From Colius striatus (taxonomy: Eukaryota > Chordata > Aves > Coliiformes > Coliidae), in NCBI RefSeq assembly GCF_028858725.1, contig NC_084790.1, positions 10,110,169-10,174,168 on the forward strand: a DNA stretch of 64,000 nt, written 5' to 3'. The notes beneath the pieces are model-generated. The model was not told the DNA's origin and did no database searches. It saw only the letters and a list, made by a program, of their open reading frames with translations. Made by a program: the position numbers and the translations under genes. Positions within the stretch are counted from its first letter, which is position 1, and each line of letters starts with the position of its first letter. This document shows, piece by piece, positions 46,238 through 57,310 of the stretch.

Positions 46238-49200
46238 TGACTGTGCATTTGATGTGATCTATTATTCCCTGTTGGAAAACCAAATGGCTTGTGAAAATGA
46301 TGATACAAGCAAAACCAGGATGCATTAGTAAAAAGCTGGCAAAATGATACAGATGAGCTGCAAAGAGTCTCCATATTTTTGCCTACTTTATTCCTATTTT
46401 TATAAAAAGTTCATAAACTAGTAGCTTTAGCCAAAGCTACAGTTTTTCTTTCTTTTTTTTTCAGGGCATGTTTGCACAAGTTCTGTGATTGAAGTACATT
46501 GTTTTATTTTTGTTAGGATTCTGACAGGTGCATGTATGCCAAAGTGAGAGCGTTTGCGTTCATGCCTGGAACCTTGTTGGTGTAGTACCAGGCTTATAAC
46601 AGTCATTTTGCATTTGTGCTCAGGTTTTGGCCTAACACAGGTCATACTAAGACCCAGTGCATGCTGGGAGCCATGCTGTTAGGTCAAAGCAAGAGCAACA
46701 CCTATGTAGGCCTCAATGGGCAGAAAAAGACCAGGCCATTCTGCAGCCATTGTCACCTGCTTCTTGGTGTCTGCTGCACCCAGCATCACCTACTGCTTTT
46801 CTAAGGAGCTGGCAGTTTCTTCAGAATCCACTAACATATGGAAATGCTATAGACCAGACTTCCAAGCTGGAAGGTATAGCTATATCAGCTTACCCAAAAG
46901 CTTTTGATGTGGATCTAACAGCAGACAGACTATTGAGGTGTTCATGCTTCCTGATGTGGTGCAGGGAATGCCTGCACCCTGACAAGAGGAGCAAGAATGA
47001 GCACTCTCACCATCAGCTAGGGAACTGTTTTGCTTATAGGAGTTAGGAATTCAGAGAATTTGTGAACTCATGAATTAATGTGTTAGACTAGCCTGTATAA
47101 AGTGGATTGAGCCCTTGCTTGATGTGTTTGGCTTTTTTCTGATGAGCTCATTAAAAAAAAAATATTTACAGAGTACATTGTTCTGTAAATTTGAGAGAAC
47201 TGGACTGTGACCAGTTTAAAGGTTTTACTCATGTTTAAGACTATTTTATGTGACTTGATTGTAACCTTGTTGCTAATGCTCTGTGGTAAGGGAAGGATGG
47301 AGGCTTTAATATTACCTTGCCTTACTGTAGATGCTGGATTAAACAGCTGATACACTTGTTGCCACAAAGTGAATGTAAAACTGTTTACTGTTTGCTTGTG
47401 AAGTGTTTGGTGCATATGGTTGTTATCAAGAGTGAAGTGTGTTGCATTTGAGTCTGCTCCAAAAAAGCTGAATACATTGAGAAATGCTAAATACCATTGT
47501 AAGTTGCTTCCAAAAATTGAATGTGTGATACTTAAAATTTGTTGAAATGGTTGGAGTTTGTGTGATTATTCTAATAGTCTCTATATATTTAACTTATTTA
47601 AATGGACATTATCTGGTGTTATTTTTGTATATGGACATATATCCTTTTTGAAAAAGAATGGAGGCGTTTCCCAGATTTTAGTGCAGTTTAACCTTATTTG
47701 TTTGCTTTTCATTTAATGAAGAAAGTTTTTCCCTCCTTCTCATCATACCCGACAGAAAGGGAGCCCAAAGTCTGGACTTTGTCCCAGGCAAGGGGGAGTG
47801 AAAGGTGATAGCCTTCTTAATATAAATTCTGGTGAAAAAAGTTGCAAAACAAAAAACACCTCTGTGTAAAAATTATGAGAGAATATTTTATGTAATGCTT
47901 TCCTCTTTTCAAAGATCACTGCACTTCTGATTTTACTACTTGAGTATATTCTTCACCAGGATTTGTAGTGATAGGTTGTAGTGTGCCTATTTCTTCTTAG
48001 CAGTGCCTATCTCCAAGCTGGAGTAAAACTGAGTGAGCCGTAGAGGGTGCAATGCAGCACCTCAATGCTGCAGCAGTGCAACACTTTAAGGACCTACTAT
48101 CACTCGGGTCGTAAGTCTCTTTTTTTGGAGAAATCCAAGTACATCAATGTATTACATGAGAAGTGCTTAATCACTGGGTAGACTTCTGTCATAAAGGAAA
48201 CCAAGAGCTTTTTATCTTGGCCTTACTTGGCCAGAGGAAGAAATATAAAAGGTGAGCCTGAGAAACAAAGAAGGCATTCACTAAAGGCATAGAATAAAGT
48301 CCACAGTGTGGTTTTCCTTTTTAGCTTCCTGACACTTGGTGCTATTTATGTAGCAGTCCAGACACTGTTCTTGACAGCCAAGGGTTCACAGTGACCAATC
48401 ACAGATCTGAGGGCAAGTTGGAAAGTAAGACTGGCTGAAGAACAACACTGAAGTTTACACCAGTTGAGTAGTGAAGCTATGGTGTCAGAGCTTACCCAAC
48501 AGTAGCTGCATTCCTTCAAATTTACCATCTGTGGTGTGATACCAGTAGTGATTCTGCTTCATGGTTTGTGAAGGCTGTAGGATCACTGATGATAACCTTG
48601 TGCAATACCATAGAGATACCTTTAATGTCACAGAGCCTGCTAATGTGAATGCCAGTTGCTGAAATTTTGCAAATGCCGAGTAGGAGAGTGGTATCATTTT
48701 GAGTAAGCATTTTGTGTTGTACCACTATCAGTTTGTTTATTTGATCCAGTATTGGAAGCTGTGCAGCCAGACTGTACTGTATTGCAAAACCTGAGCTCCT
48801 AAGAGAGGGTTCACAGGCATGCCAGCTCAAAACGAAAGATGTTATCCATCAATCAATGTTTAAATCTTAACTTAAGCCAAGCTTAAGTTCATTAAGTATA
48901 CGTAGGTCATAATGATTGCCTGGGTATTTTTCCTTGACCAAAATCTAGGGATTAATTCCCTAGCTCAGAAGTGAGCTTTATGTGAACACAGCCCAAAGTG
49001 GTGCACATTAGTAAACTGCTACTAAAATCCAGTTGAATGTAGTTTTTGAGAGTCTTAAAATTATTTTTGTAATAAAAGAAATTCACTAGTGGGTAAATTA
49101 TACCTCAAGTAAAAATAACTTGTCTGACTATTTTTGTTAAGAATTACCAAATTTTAGTCATAAGAGTTTGACAGTGTCCCTTTAACACTACTTGGATTAA

Positions 49201-49959
49201 ATATTTAAAACATATATATTGTAACTTTAAATATTGAGACTTCTGGGTATTTAGAACTGTGTTGTTTCACTTGTAAAGTCTAAATGCGTGTTAATGCAAT
49301 TTTTGGTAGACTGGGGCATTGACATTGACAATAATCCAGATGGGAAGTTTTGTTCTGTAATCTGTCAAGATTTGTGATGTTAAATCACGGTTTACACATT
49401 AAAGGTAATCATAATTAAAATATTGTAATCCTCTGCAATGCAGTTGTGACTTCTAGGTATTTTTAAGAGAAGTACTTTTCATTCTAAATGGAGAGTAAAA
49501 ACTTTAGAAGTTGACAGCAGTGGTTTTGATGCTTCTGAGCAAGAGAAGCATAGATAGGTCCCAGAAATGCTTGGATGCTGCAAAGCTGGTATAAAACTGT
49601 GAGTGGGTACTTCCTGGGAAGAAAAAACAAATACAAAGCAAATCAGAATTAGGTTTCCAATAGAATTTGCATGCAGAAGACATGGATATGATGAAAATAT
49701 GTATTTACTTTGTGATGACATGTGTTGTTATTTCCATACAAGACAGTAGCTAATGACAGTGATTTACTTGAAACAAAAATGGCCACACAGCTGATGAGAC
49801 TCCAGTAAATGAAGTTTTGTGGAAATTTGTCCATGAATAACAAAAGCAACTGCTGTCATGAGAACCAGCAGAAATGTGCCTGTATAGCCAAGAATAAATG
49901 AAGGTAAAAATGCAGCTGTTCGTTTAAAGACCAAGACATGCTTCCTTCCAGAGAAAGGG

Positions 49960-50312
49960 AACCAAGATGTTCAGGGGACTGGAGCATCTTCCTTATGAGG
50001 AAAAGCTGTGGGAACTGGGGCTGTTGAGTCTAGAGAAGAGGAGACTGAGGGAGGATCTCATTTAATATTTACAAATATCTAAATGGTGGATGTCAGGAGG
50101 TTGGGGCACCACATTTTACTGTGACAGAGCACTGGCACAGGCTGTCCAGGGAGGTTGTGGAGTCTCCTTCTCTGGAGGTTTTCAAAGCCCACCTGGACAC
50201 ATTCCTGTGTGACCTGATCTGGGTGGACCTGCTTTGGCAAGGCGCTTGGACTAGATGGTCTCTAAAAGTCCCTTCCAAACCCTACCATTCTGTGATTCTG
50301 TCATTCTATGAA
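49960..50312 (+). mobile_element. CR1 LINE 3' end with terminal octamer repeat
   Basis: Diagnostic pieces appear in order: GGGACTGGAGCATCTTCC, AGAGGAGACTGAGGGAGGAT, CTGGCACAGGCTGTCCAGGG, CACCTGGACACATTCCTGTG, TTGGACTAGATGGTCTCTAA and CCTACCATTCTGTGATTCTG, then imperfect ATTCTGTG/ATTCTATG units. The element is in sense and 5'-truncated. Confidence 0.93.
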
Positions 50313-51587
50313 CTGATAAATGGATTTCAGAGATATGTGGTTGTTCCATTAATAACAATGCATTTGTTTTCTTCCCTGGAGTTCCAGTGTCAAGGTACAC
50401 TATTAATTTTTTTTTTATTAACGCAAATAGAATTTTATTTTCCAAACTAGTTTACCTTGCTAAGCTTTAAATGTTATGAGGTGACAAAAACACCTCATAT
50501 TTGAAGGTAAATGTAAAAGGAAGTAAGATGCTGGGGAAAATGATTAAATAAAAAAACCCTGTAAAATATAACAATGTTGGTTTTATCTAAAGAAAGAATA
50601 AAAAATTACCTTGGAAGCAGTCAGCAGGAAGGCTCCACTTCTCAGACTGTTATTGGGGTCTCCAACCCACCCCTGTACCTCTGTCGTTTTTGGTGATGCC
50701 GAAGAGTGTTTTATCACAAAACCTAACAATGGTGACTTATCTAGCTGACTGGCCGTCATCATTTCCAAGTATTGTACAACTGTCTATCAGTGATTCCCCA
50801 TGACGTGTCTAGGAACAAGGCAACTTCCACTGGAGGGAAGACACCTCAGATCCAAGTTTATAAAATGTAGCAACCTGCAGTGTCCGCTCTAGTGAAGGAT
50901 GTGCAAAATGCTTCTCTGTCATCTGAAGACAGCAGTAAGTTCAGATGCACATCAACTGTTAACAGCATTGTGTTACTTTGATCAGATTTCAGTGCTGTAG
51001 TTACAAGTGGTTCTCTAGTCCTGCCCTGATGTTTGAGGCAGGAGCACTAGGACACCAAGGTGTAAGCAAAATTCATCGCTGTCACTACTCCTTTCTCTAT
51101 AAATGGGTTTGCCAACAGGTTGAAAGAAATTTGTTATGCGTATCATGATGAAAATCATAGTATTTGACATCAAATTTTATCCAGTAAGTTGTCGTAGCAA
51201 CAAGAGTGAATTATTTTCACTCATTTCACTTCTTTGTGATTTTCATGACTTTTTCACTTTCTGGTCCCTCAATTGCCTCATATTTCTGGCCTGTTTTCTC
51301 CACTTTTCCTTCATCCCATGTCACTGCTTCCTCACACATACCCAGACTTCTGTCTATGCCTTCCCATGAGTTCCTCCACCTTTTTTCCATTCTTCCTCAG
51401 TTTAAGAAATAGCTCCTTTTTCTTCACAGGATCTGAGGCCCACCATCTCTGGAGCACTAAGTCTGGAGCATAAGAGAGAGAGAGCAGCATTATGGCTCAC
51501 CCTTGGCTATAAAGGTCATTCCACAATGCCTTATTGATCAGCCTAGACTTCTTCATATTTAGTCCAAGTTATCCTTTTTTACAAATT

Positions 51588-51722
51588 TATGATTCTACAG
51601 AATAAAAAAAATCCTAGAATGATTTGGGTTGGTAGGGACCTTAAATATAATCTAGTTCCAGTCCTCTTGCAGAGGGCAGGACACCTTCCACTAGATTATG
51701 TTGCTCAAGCTTAAAAACATGG
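51588..51722 (-). mobile_element. CR1 LINE 3' fragment
   Basis: The reverse complement of a CR1 3' end: ATGATTTGGGTTGGTAGGGA, then an AATCTAGTTCCAGTCC block and GGCAGGACACCTTCCACTAG. It is moderately decayed, with internal A-run growth at 51,603-51,610. Confidence 0.8.
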
Positions 51723-53247
51723 TAAGGAAAGATTTAACTCCTTTGGGTTTTTTCCCTCCAGATCTTCGATTTCTTTATCCCTGTCTTAAGCTATGCTCTG
51801 CAAAACTATGCCATTCAAGCTTTGACAGTAGCAAACAGAAGAGGTTCATCCTTGCCTTACATGTTTATGCCCTTCTTAATATATCATACTGATGATTCAT
51901 GTTTGTGATCCCTTGTAATCTCTAAAGTCTCTTCTGTAATAATATTTGCTACTCAGTGACTTCCCATCTTACGTTTCTTCATTTTTCCTATGAAATAAAG
52001 CACTGTGAAGCATGCCTCCATTCTGTTTCATACGGCTGGTTCCAGACGCATCAATTTATCAACATGATTTTGAATTTTGATCCTGTCTTCCATCATGCTT
52101 GCAACACTTCCAGTCTTTGTATGGAGTTACGCTTACAGCTTACCAGGCAGAGAAAGAGGCCAGAGTTTGAGAAGCCTGCTGTAGTCACACAGGGTAACCA
52201 AGCAATCAATACAGCCTTCCAGCTGCCTCACACCTTTATTTTGCTATGCTTTCTGCTCACATTCACCCCATACTTTGCTCATATAGAAAGTATTTCTTTA
52301 GAGCAGTCAGTATTTTGGTTCATTCTTTGTAAATTCTTTTTATACTGTAAAAAATTATTTTTCATATTGTGCATGCAGTCTGATTCCAGTTTCTTACTGG
52401 TTACCTGCAGATTTTATTAACAGCAACTAGGAATGTATTGCTTTATTTTTGTCATAGTGAACTCCACTTGTGAGGTGGCTAGTTCAGATGAGTAAATGGT
52501 CTTTAGAAACATCTAATATACACGGCAATTAAAGTTATTTTAATTACTTACTTACTATAGCATCCCATTTTATTTTTACATCAGTGAACAACTGAATTTG
52601 CCATAATGTCACTATGAAAGAAACACAGGATGTTTGGGCTAAAAAGAACACTATTGGGGACAGGAAAAAAAAAAAGGGCTTGCTGTTAAATCCTAGACTC
52701 TATACAGCAGGGCTCAGAATAAGCTTTAGCACAAGTGCTGTTACAGCATAACAATGTGTTGCTTTTCAAGGACAGACATCTGTAGCTGAAGAAAACAAAA
52801 AATGGAGATCTGTTAGGAAAGAGGGAGGGAGATGAGGATGGAGAAATATATGTCAAAGGAAGAATGATGAATGTTCAACTTTTAAAATCTAGGTCTAAGA
52901 ATTCAACCTCATTTAGATTTATTTATAATTAATGCATGTATTACTGAAAACATTAAGCAGTACCTCTTCTGTCTAAAAGTTCAACTAGATTTCATCCAAA
53001 AGTAATTACTCTTCAGTCCCAAATTAACTGAAGAAGCATAGAAACAGATACAGTTGAAAAGGTATTGGAAAACACTCACTTGTTTTTATTTGAAATTTAA
53101 CGCTAAATATTACATATAGGTTTTGCTGGTAAAAACACGTTACATTTACACTGCAATCACTGGTGTAACACAGGAACATATGGGCTATCCAGAAGAAATC
53201 TAGTTGTCTGAGGTACACTGTTAGCCCAGACAAATCCAGTGTGATAT

Positions 53248-54216
53248 TGTCATGGTTTTGTGTGGAGCTGCTTTTGGTAACAGGAGGAGTCTGCAGTGCT
53301 GGTCCCTGTGAGGAGTTCTTGAAACTTTCCCCAGGTCTGAGGTGGACCCACCCCCAGCCCAACCAAGCCAATCTGGCACCTCTGCCATCATCACTGAATA
53401 AAGGAGATCTGAAGCAGGTGGAGGAGTGGTACAAGATGGAGGTAATCATGTGGACCCCAGAGTCAGAGGAGGAAAGAAGGGAGGAGCGCTGGACCAGAGA
53501 TACCCCTGCAGTCTGCAGTGAGAACACAGGCTGTGTCCCTGCAACCTATGGAGGGCAATGGCAAGACTGAGAGCCACCAGCAGCTCCAGGTGAGTGCCTG
53601 GATGGGCAGGAGAGTGTGTGAGGAGACAGCCATGGCACAGGCTGTGCTGGAGAGCCTGTAGGCATCAGAGACACACAGGAGGTGGAGAGGAGCTTCAGCC
53701 TTTGGGATGAATGCACGTCAGAGCAGCCTGTGCAGGGCTGCCTGGCCTATGAGGGACCCTGCACTGGAGGACGGAAGACCAGTGAGGAGTCCGTCTGCCC
53801 TGAGACAAGTGGCAGGAGCTATCGGGAAAGGACTGACTGAAACCCTCATTCCCTGTCACAGTGTGCCATTCGGGGGAAAGGAGGTAGAGACACTAGGATT
53901 GAGTGCCTGAGCCCAGAAGAGGGGAGGGGTGAGGAGAAGGTAGCCTCAAAAGGCTAGTTATGCTCTTCATCATTGTGTCACACTGTGTTGTTTTCTGTTA
54001 AGTTCTTCATTGGTAGTGGATTAATTTTTGTTTTCTTCTCTAAGTTTAGTCTTGTCTGTTTTGGCTGGGACCATAACTGGCAAGTGAGCCCTCCCTATCC
54101 TTAAGTGGTTCCAAAGGCACATAGTATTTTTCTCTTCCCCTTCCTCTGTGGAGGTGGAGAAGTGAATGAGTGGCTGATAATGGTGCTTTGTTCCTAGATG
54201 AGCCTAAACCACCACA
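53248..54216 (+). mobile_element. Solo LTR of a neoavian endogenous retrovirus family
   Basis: The ends are TGTCATGGTTTT and AAACCACCACA, which form the expected short terminal inverted repeat TGT...ACA. They are flanked by a probable 5-bp target duplication (GATAT at 53,243-53,247 and GATGT at 54,217-54,221). Internal landmarks fit an LTR family I know from neoavian birds: ACCCCTGCAG-like repeats with GGAGG spacing, CCCTCATTCCCTGTCAC, GAAGAGGGGAGGGGTGAGGA, and near the 3' end CTTGTCTGTTTTGGCTGGG and GAGCCCTCCCTATCCTTAAG. No internal retroviral genes are present. The open frames inside it are not host genes. Confidence 0.82.
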
Positions 54217-54649
54217 GATGTTCAATCACTTCACTACTAGGCTACCATTAACTCTGCATTGTTTTATGTAGTGTAATCATACCTGAAAGTCAGTTTTACT
54301 TCCCCAGCGTACTTACAGGCAGGACATCCCTTCCCTGCTCCTCTTCTATATTCCCATGTAAAGACAAACAATACTTCAAGGCTGAACAAACAATACTTGA
54401 ACTTCCATGAAATCTGCCCAAGCACAACAACTCCTTTAAAAACTTTTGGATTACTTCTATTGGCAAAACAGCTTATGGCATTACATCAGAAGGTTCTGAT
54501 ATTTGATCTGATTTTGAACAGCTGGAATGAGGTTTGTGATTTCCTACTACCTCAAATTTGGCATGGGACAAGGGAATAGTAGTGTAGTTTCAAATGCTAA
54601 GAAAATTAGGAAAAGAGAAGGAAACACATTCACTTAAAGGGATGATATG

Positions 54650-55230
54650 GCTGGCAGACAGTCCCACACATGGCTGAAGGGGTTAACGCTTAAGACTATA
54701 GAAACATTGTTTAGGTTGGGATGACCATAAAGCAATGTCTTAGTTATGTGAACCTGACTATTCTGTATCCTTGAAGAGGGACCAGAGACAGATAAGGATA
54801 GAAACGCCCACCTCAGAAGGCAAGGCTAGATGGCTGTGAAATTAGCATGAAATCAGCAGTAATCTGCAGTAACAGGGAGAAGGGTAAAGGTGTCAGGGGC
54901 AGATGGTGACAACTGACTCACAGGCCACCTACCCAATTTATACTCTAGACCCAAAAGAAGAGTGTGGAGGAAGTGAACTAAGCATGCATGCATACTCATT
55001 TACAAGCTAGGCAAAGGACCACTAACTCATCACTAAATAGAACAGCAAGATACATGGATTAGAACATAGAATATACTAATGTTTTGTGTATAAATACAGC
55101 ATGGGAGGTACTGTTCCGGTGTGCTAACTTTGTGGATTAACCCCCTAGCATGCATATGCAAAAAAACACCTGTGCTCTGTGTGTGTATACTGTGTCTTGC
55201 ACACCAAGTAAATGACCTTACTTTTGGGAC
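54650..55230 (+). mobile_element. LTR-like element related to the one at 1.25-1.76 kb
   Basis: TATAAATA at 55,089-55,096 is followed by ACAG, then TACTGTT, a purine-poor stretch and CCCCCTAGCA, matching the order in the first LTR-like element. The left part includes GGGGTTAACGCTTAAG. Boundaries are estimates, and no internal viral genes are seen. Confidence 0.45.
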
Positions 55231-55239
55231 AACAGTTAC

Positions 55240-56300
55240 AGCAGAGCTGGCTGTGTGCTTCCTCTGGAAACACTGTGGTGGACTAGTAAAAGAGCAACAC
55301 GTCCTACCTTTTCCACCTACTGCTGGTAGGAAACATGCAAGAGGAAACCTGTGTATCTCTTACCATTAAAGTCATGGCAAGCTCCTTCGCTTTGGAGGCA
55401 AGAAGGCAATTTTCTAGCTTATCTTCTAAATTTAGACAGGGAGACCTCTATTTAGGACCTGTACTGAACTCCCTGATTTAAACTGGGGAAAAAAAAAACA
55501 GATCTGAAAACAAACATACTGTTGCTCAGATGAATACATCTAACTGCATAAATATGCAAACAGCAAGGACTGAAATTTAAAACCTCTAATCAAAAATCTC
55601 ACAACAATACAGGTTGAGGGTCAAGCTAGAAAGCTACCACCTGTTAACAAAGGTCGATTAGAAACTTCTTACAGTGCCTCTGCTTACGTCATCTGTCAGT
55701 CAGAGATAATATGAACAGATAGCCAAACAAGCCTCCTCGCTGCTTGACTTTGCTGAATCCAGATCTTCAGATCCAACAGTGAACCTGCTACTGGTTTATT
55801 GCTGGAAAACTGGTGTCTACAGATGTTAAATACCCTCAACACACACCATCAGTCCTGAAGGAAGCAGAACTGAAATGCTTGAAGGCATTTTTCACTTCCC
55901 AAGTCTTTTCAGTGAACCTAGCCACACTGGTTTGCACAATACTGTGAAAGACTTGAACATCCATATGGTCCAGCCAGTAACACTGGATTATGCCACTGCA
56001 GCACAAAATACACAACGCTGGTTCATTCACTGGTTTGCAAACAAAAAATGACACAGCAAAATCTGTAAACAAAATCGACAGCAATGTGAACTGGAACTAC
56101 GTACGAGGGTGTTCAGTCTTCCTGTAAGGTAAATTCTGTCCTCTTAATGTTTTTAGGAAGGTAAAGCCAGAATGGCTTGCTTTTTTTTTTTTTTTAATGG
56201 AAACAGACATGTTTCCATAAGCTCGTAAAATTGTGTGTGTACACACGTATTACAAGAACATGCTTATGAATCACATTTCTCCTCACATTTCTGGGCTGTG
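55240..56300. other. Intergenic stretch before the CETN3 island
   Basis: I see no gene or clear repeat here apart from short A-runs. A T-run of about 17 lies near 56,181. Confidence 0.6.
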
Positions 56301-56329
56301 ATGTCAGAGGTCCTGGACTCCATCCTGAA

Positions 56330-57310
56330 GGTGCACAGCAAGCAGCAATTCTTAGTCCACAGCGATCAGGCCGCTCCTCCGAAGCAGCGGCAGCTCCGCG
56401 GCTCGGACACTGGTAGCGCCACCTCACACAGCTCTTCCTCAACTCTCAAGGTGGCGCCGCCCAGCCCTCCGGCGGCGGGAGGGAGTGGGCAGGGCCTGAG
56501 CACACGGTTAACCCTTCCGCCACTGCCCAGCACCACTCAGGCTAGACAGATACGAAAGGAAGCGACATACCGGCCCCGAGGACCCGCCGGCCGTACCACG
56601 AGGCGAATGACCTGTGACAGCCGCCGCCACGGCCCGCCAACCCGCCTCTCTCGTCGCTCCGCGCGGCACTCTGGGTAACGGGCACCTAACACCGGCAGCC
56701 CCGCCCCCCAGGGACACGGCATCAGAGGAACGCCCGCTTCGGCTTGAGTGACAACCCACTAGCCAGTAAGCGAGCGCTTAACACTCTGGGGGCGGGAAAA
56801 CCTCCTTCCAAGCCCAATCAGACGGCGCGACTCAGCCAGGAGGGCGCGGGTTGGCGGGTGGCGGCATCCTGCCTGCCGCGTTTCCAAGGGGAAGGGAGCG
56901 CGGTGGGGCCGTGTAAAGGGGCAGGTGGCCCGGCCCGGTTTGGCCTGCTGCGGTGCGACGCGGCGCGGCCCGGCCTGACCCGGTTCGAGGGTGGCGGCAG
57001 TGGCAACGTCAGCATGAGCCTGGCCTTGAGGTCGGTATGAGCCGGGCGGTTTCCCCTTACACCTCCTCGAGCCCGAGAACGCAGAGGGGAAGGCGCTACT
57101 GGTGAGATGACATGTGAGGGGGAGTCACTCTGGAGCCCTCAGTGCCTCGGTGTCTCCTGCTGAGAGAGATCTTCGCAGGCAGCGGCGGGGCCTGGACATC
57201 GGCCTCCGCCGGTAAAGGTCATCTGGTCTCCAGCCCCTTAAGCATGATCCCTTCGGAGGGGGTCGTGGGCGGCCGGGGCGGATCAGGCCCGCCAGCCATC
57301 TGTCTACCGG
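56330..57310 (+). promoter_or_regulatory. CETN3: CpG-island promoter of CETN3
   Basis: A CpG-dense block surrounds the CETN3 ATG. A GCACTCTGGGTAA element near 56,667 is, on the other strand, similar to the CCCAGAATGC half of a ZNF143-type site, which is often found at housekeeping promoters. The exact start site is unknown. The 147-codon open frame at 56,235-56,678 is a product of high GC content. Confidence 0.72.
57014..57030 (+). CDS. CETN3: CETN3 coding exon 1 (17 coding bases)
   Basis: It encodes MSLAL and two bases of Arg. The only donor that keeps the frame is TTGAG|GTCGGT, a suboptimal site. A better-looking GTATGA seven bases on would produce a stop at the start of exon 2. Confidence 0.82.

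Larger units (their letters stand above)
46238..53242. other. MBLAC2 3' region and intergenic stretch
   Basis: No coding exon is recognised. The first 2-3 kb are probably MBLAC2 3' untranslated sequence, with AATAAA at 48,293 and 49,071 as candidate ends. Further right are two CR1 fragments, a GAGAGAGAGAG run near 51,473 and an A-run near 52,667. Open frames such as 51,956-52,420 have no domain or splice support. Confidence 0.55.

Noticed and set aside
50093-50450. Open frames on both strands near 50.1-50.4 kb.
   Set aside because: They lie in a CR1 3' end, which is non-coding or a truncated remnant.
53241-53910. Plus-strand frames of 109 and 67 codons and a 167-codon minus-strand frame.
   Set aside because: They fall in, or largely overlap, the solo LTR. 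Such LTRs stay open by base composition.
56235-56759. Frames of up to 147 codons in the CETN3 CpG island.
   Set aside because: GC-rich sequence lacks stops on both strands. The residues are low-complexity Arg/Pro/Ser with no family match.
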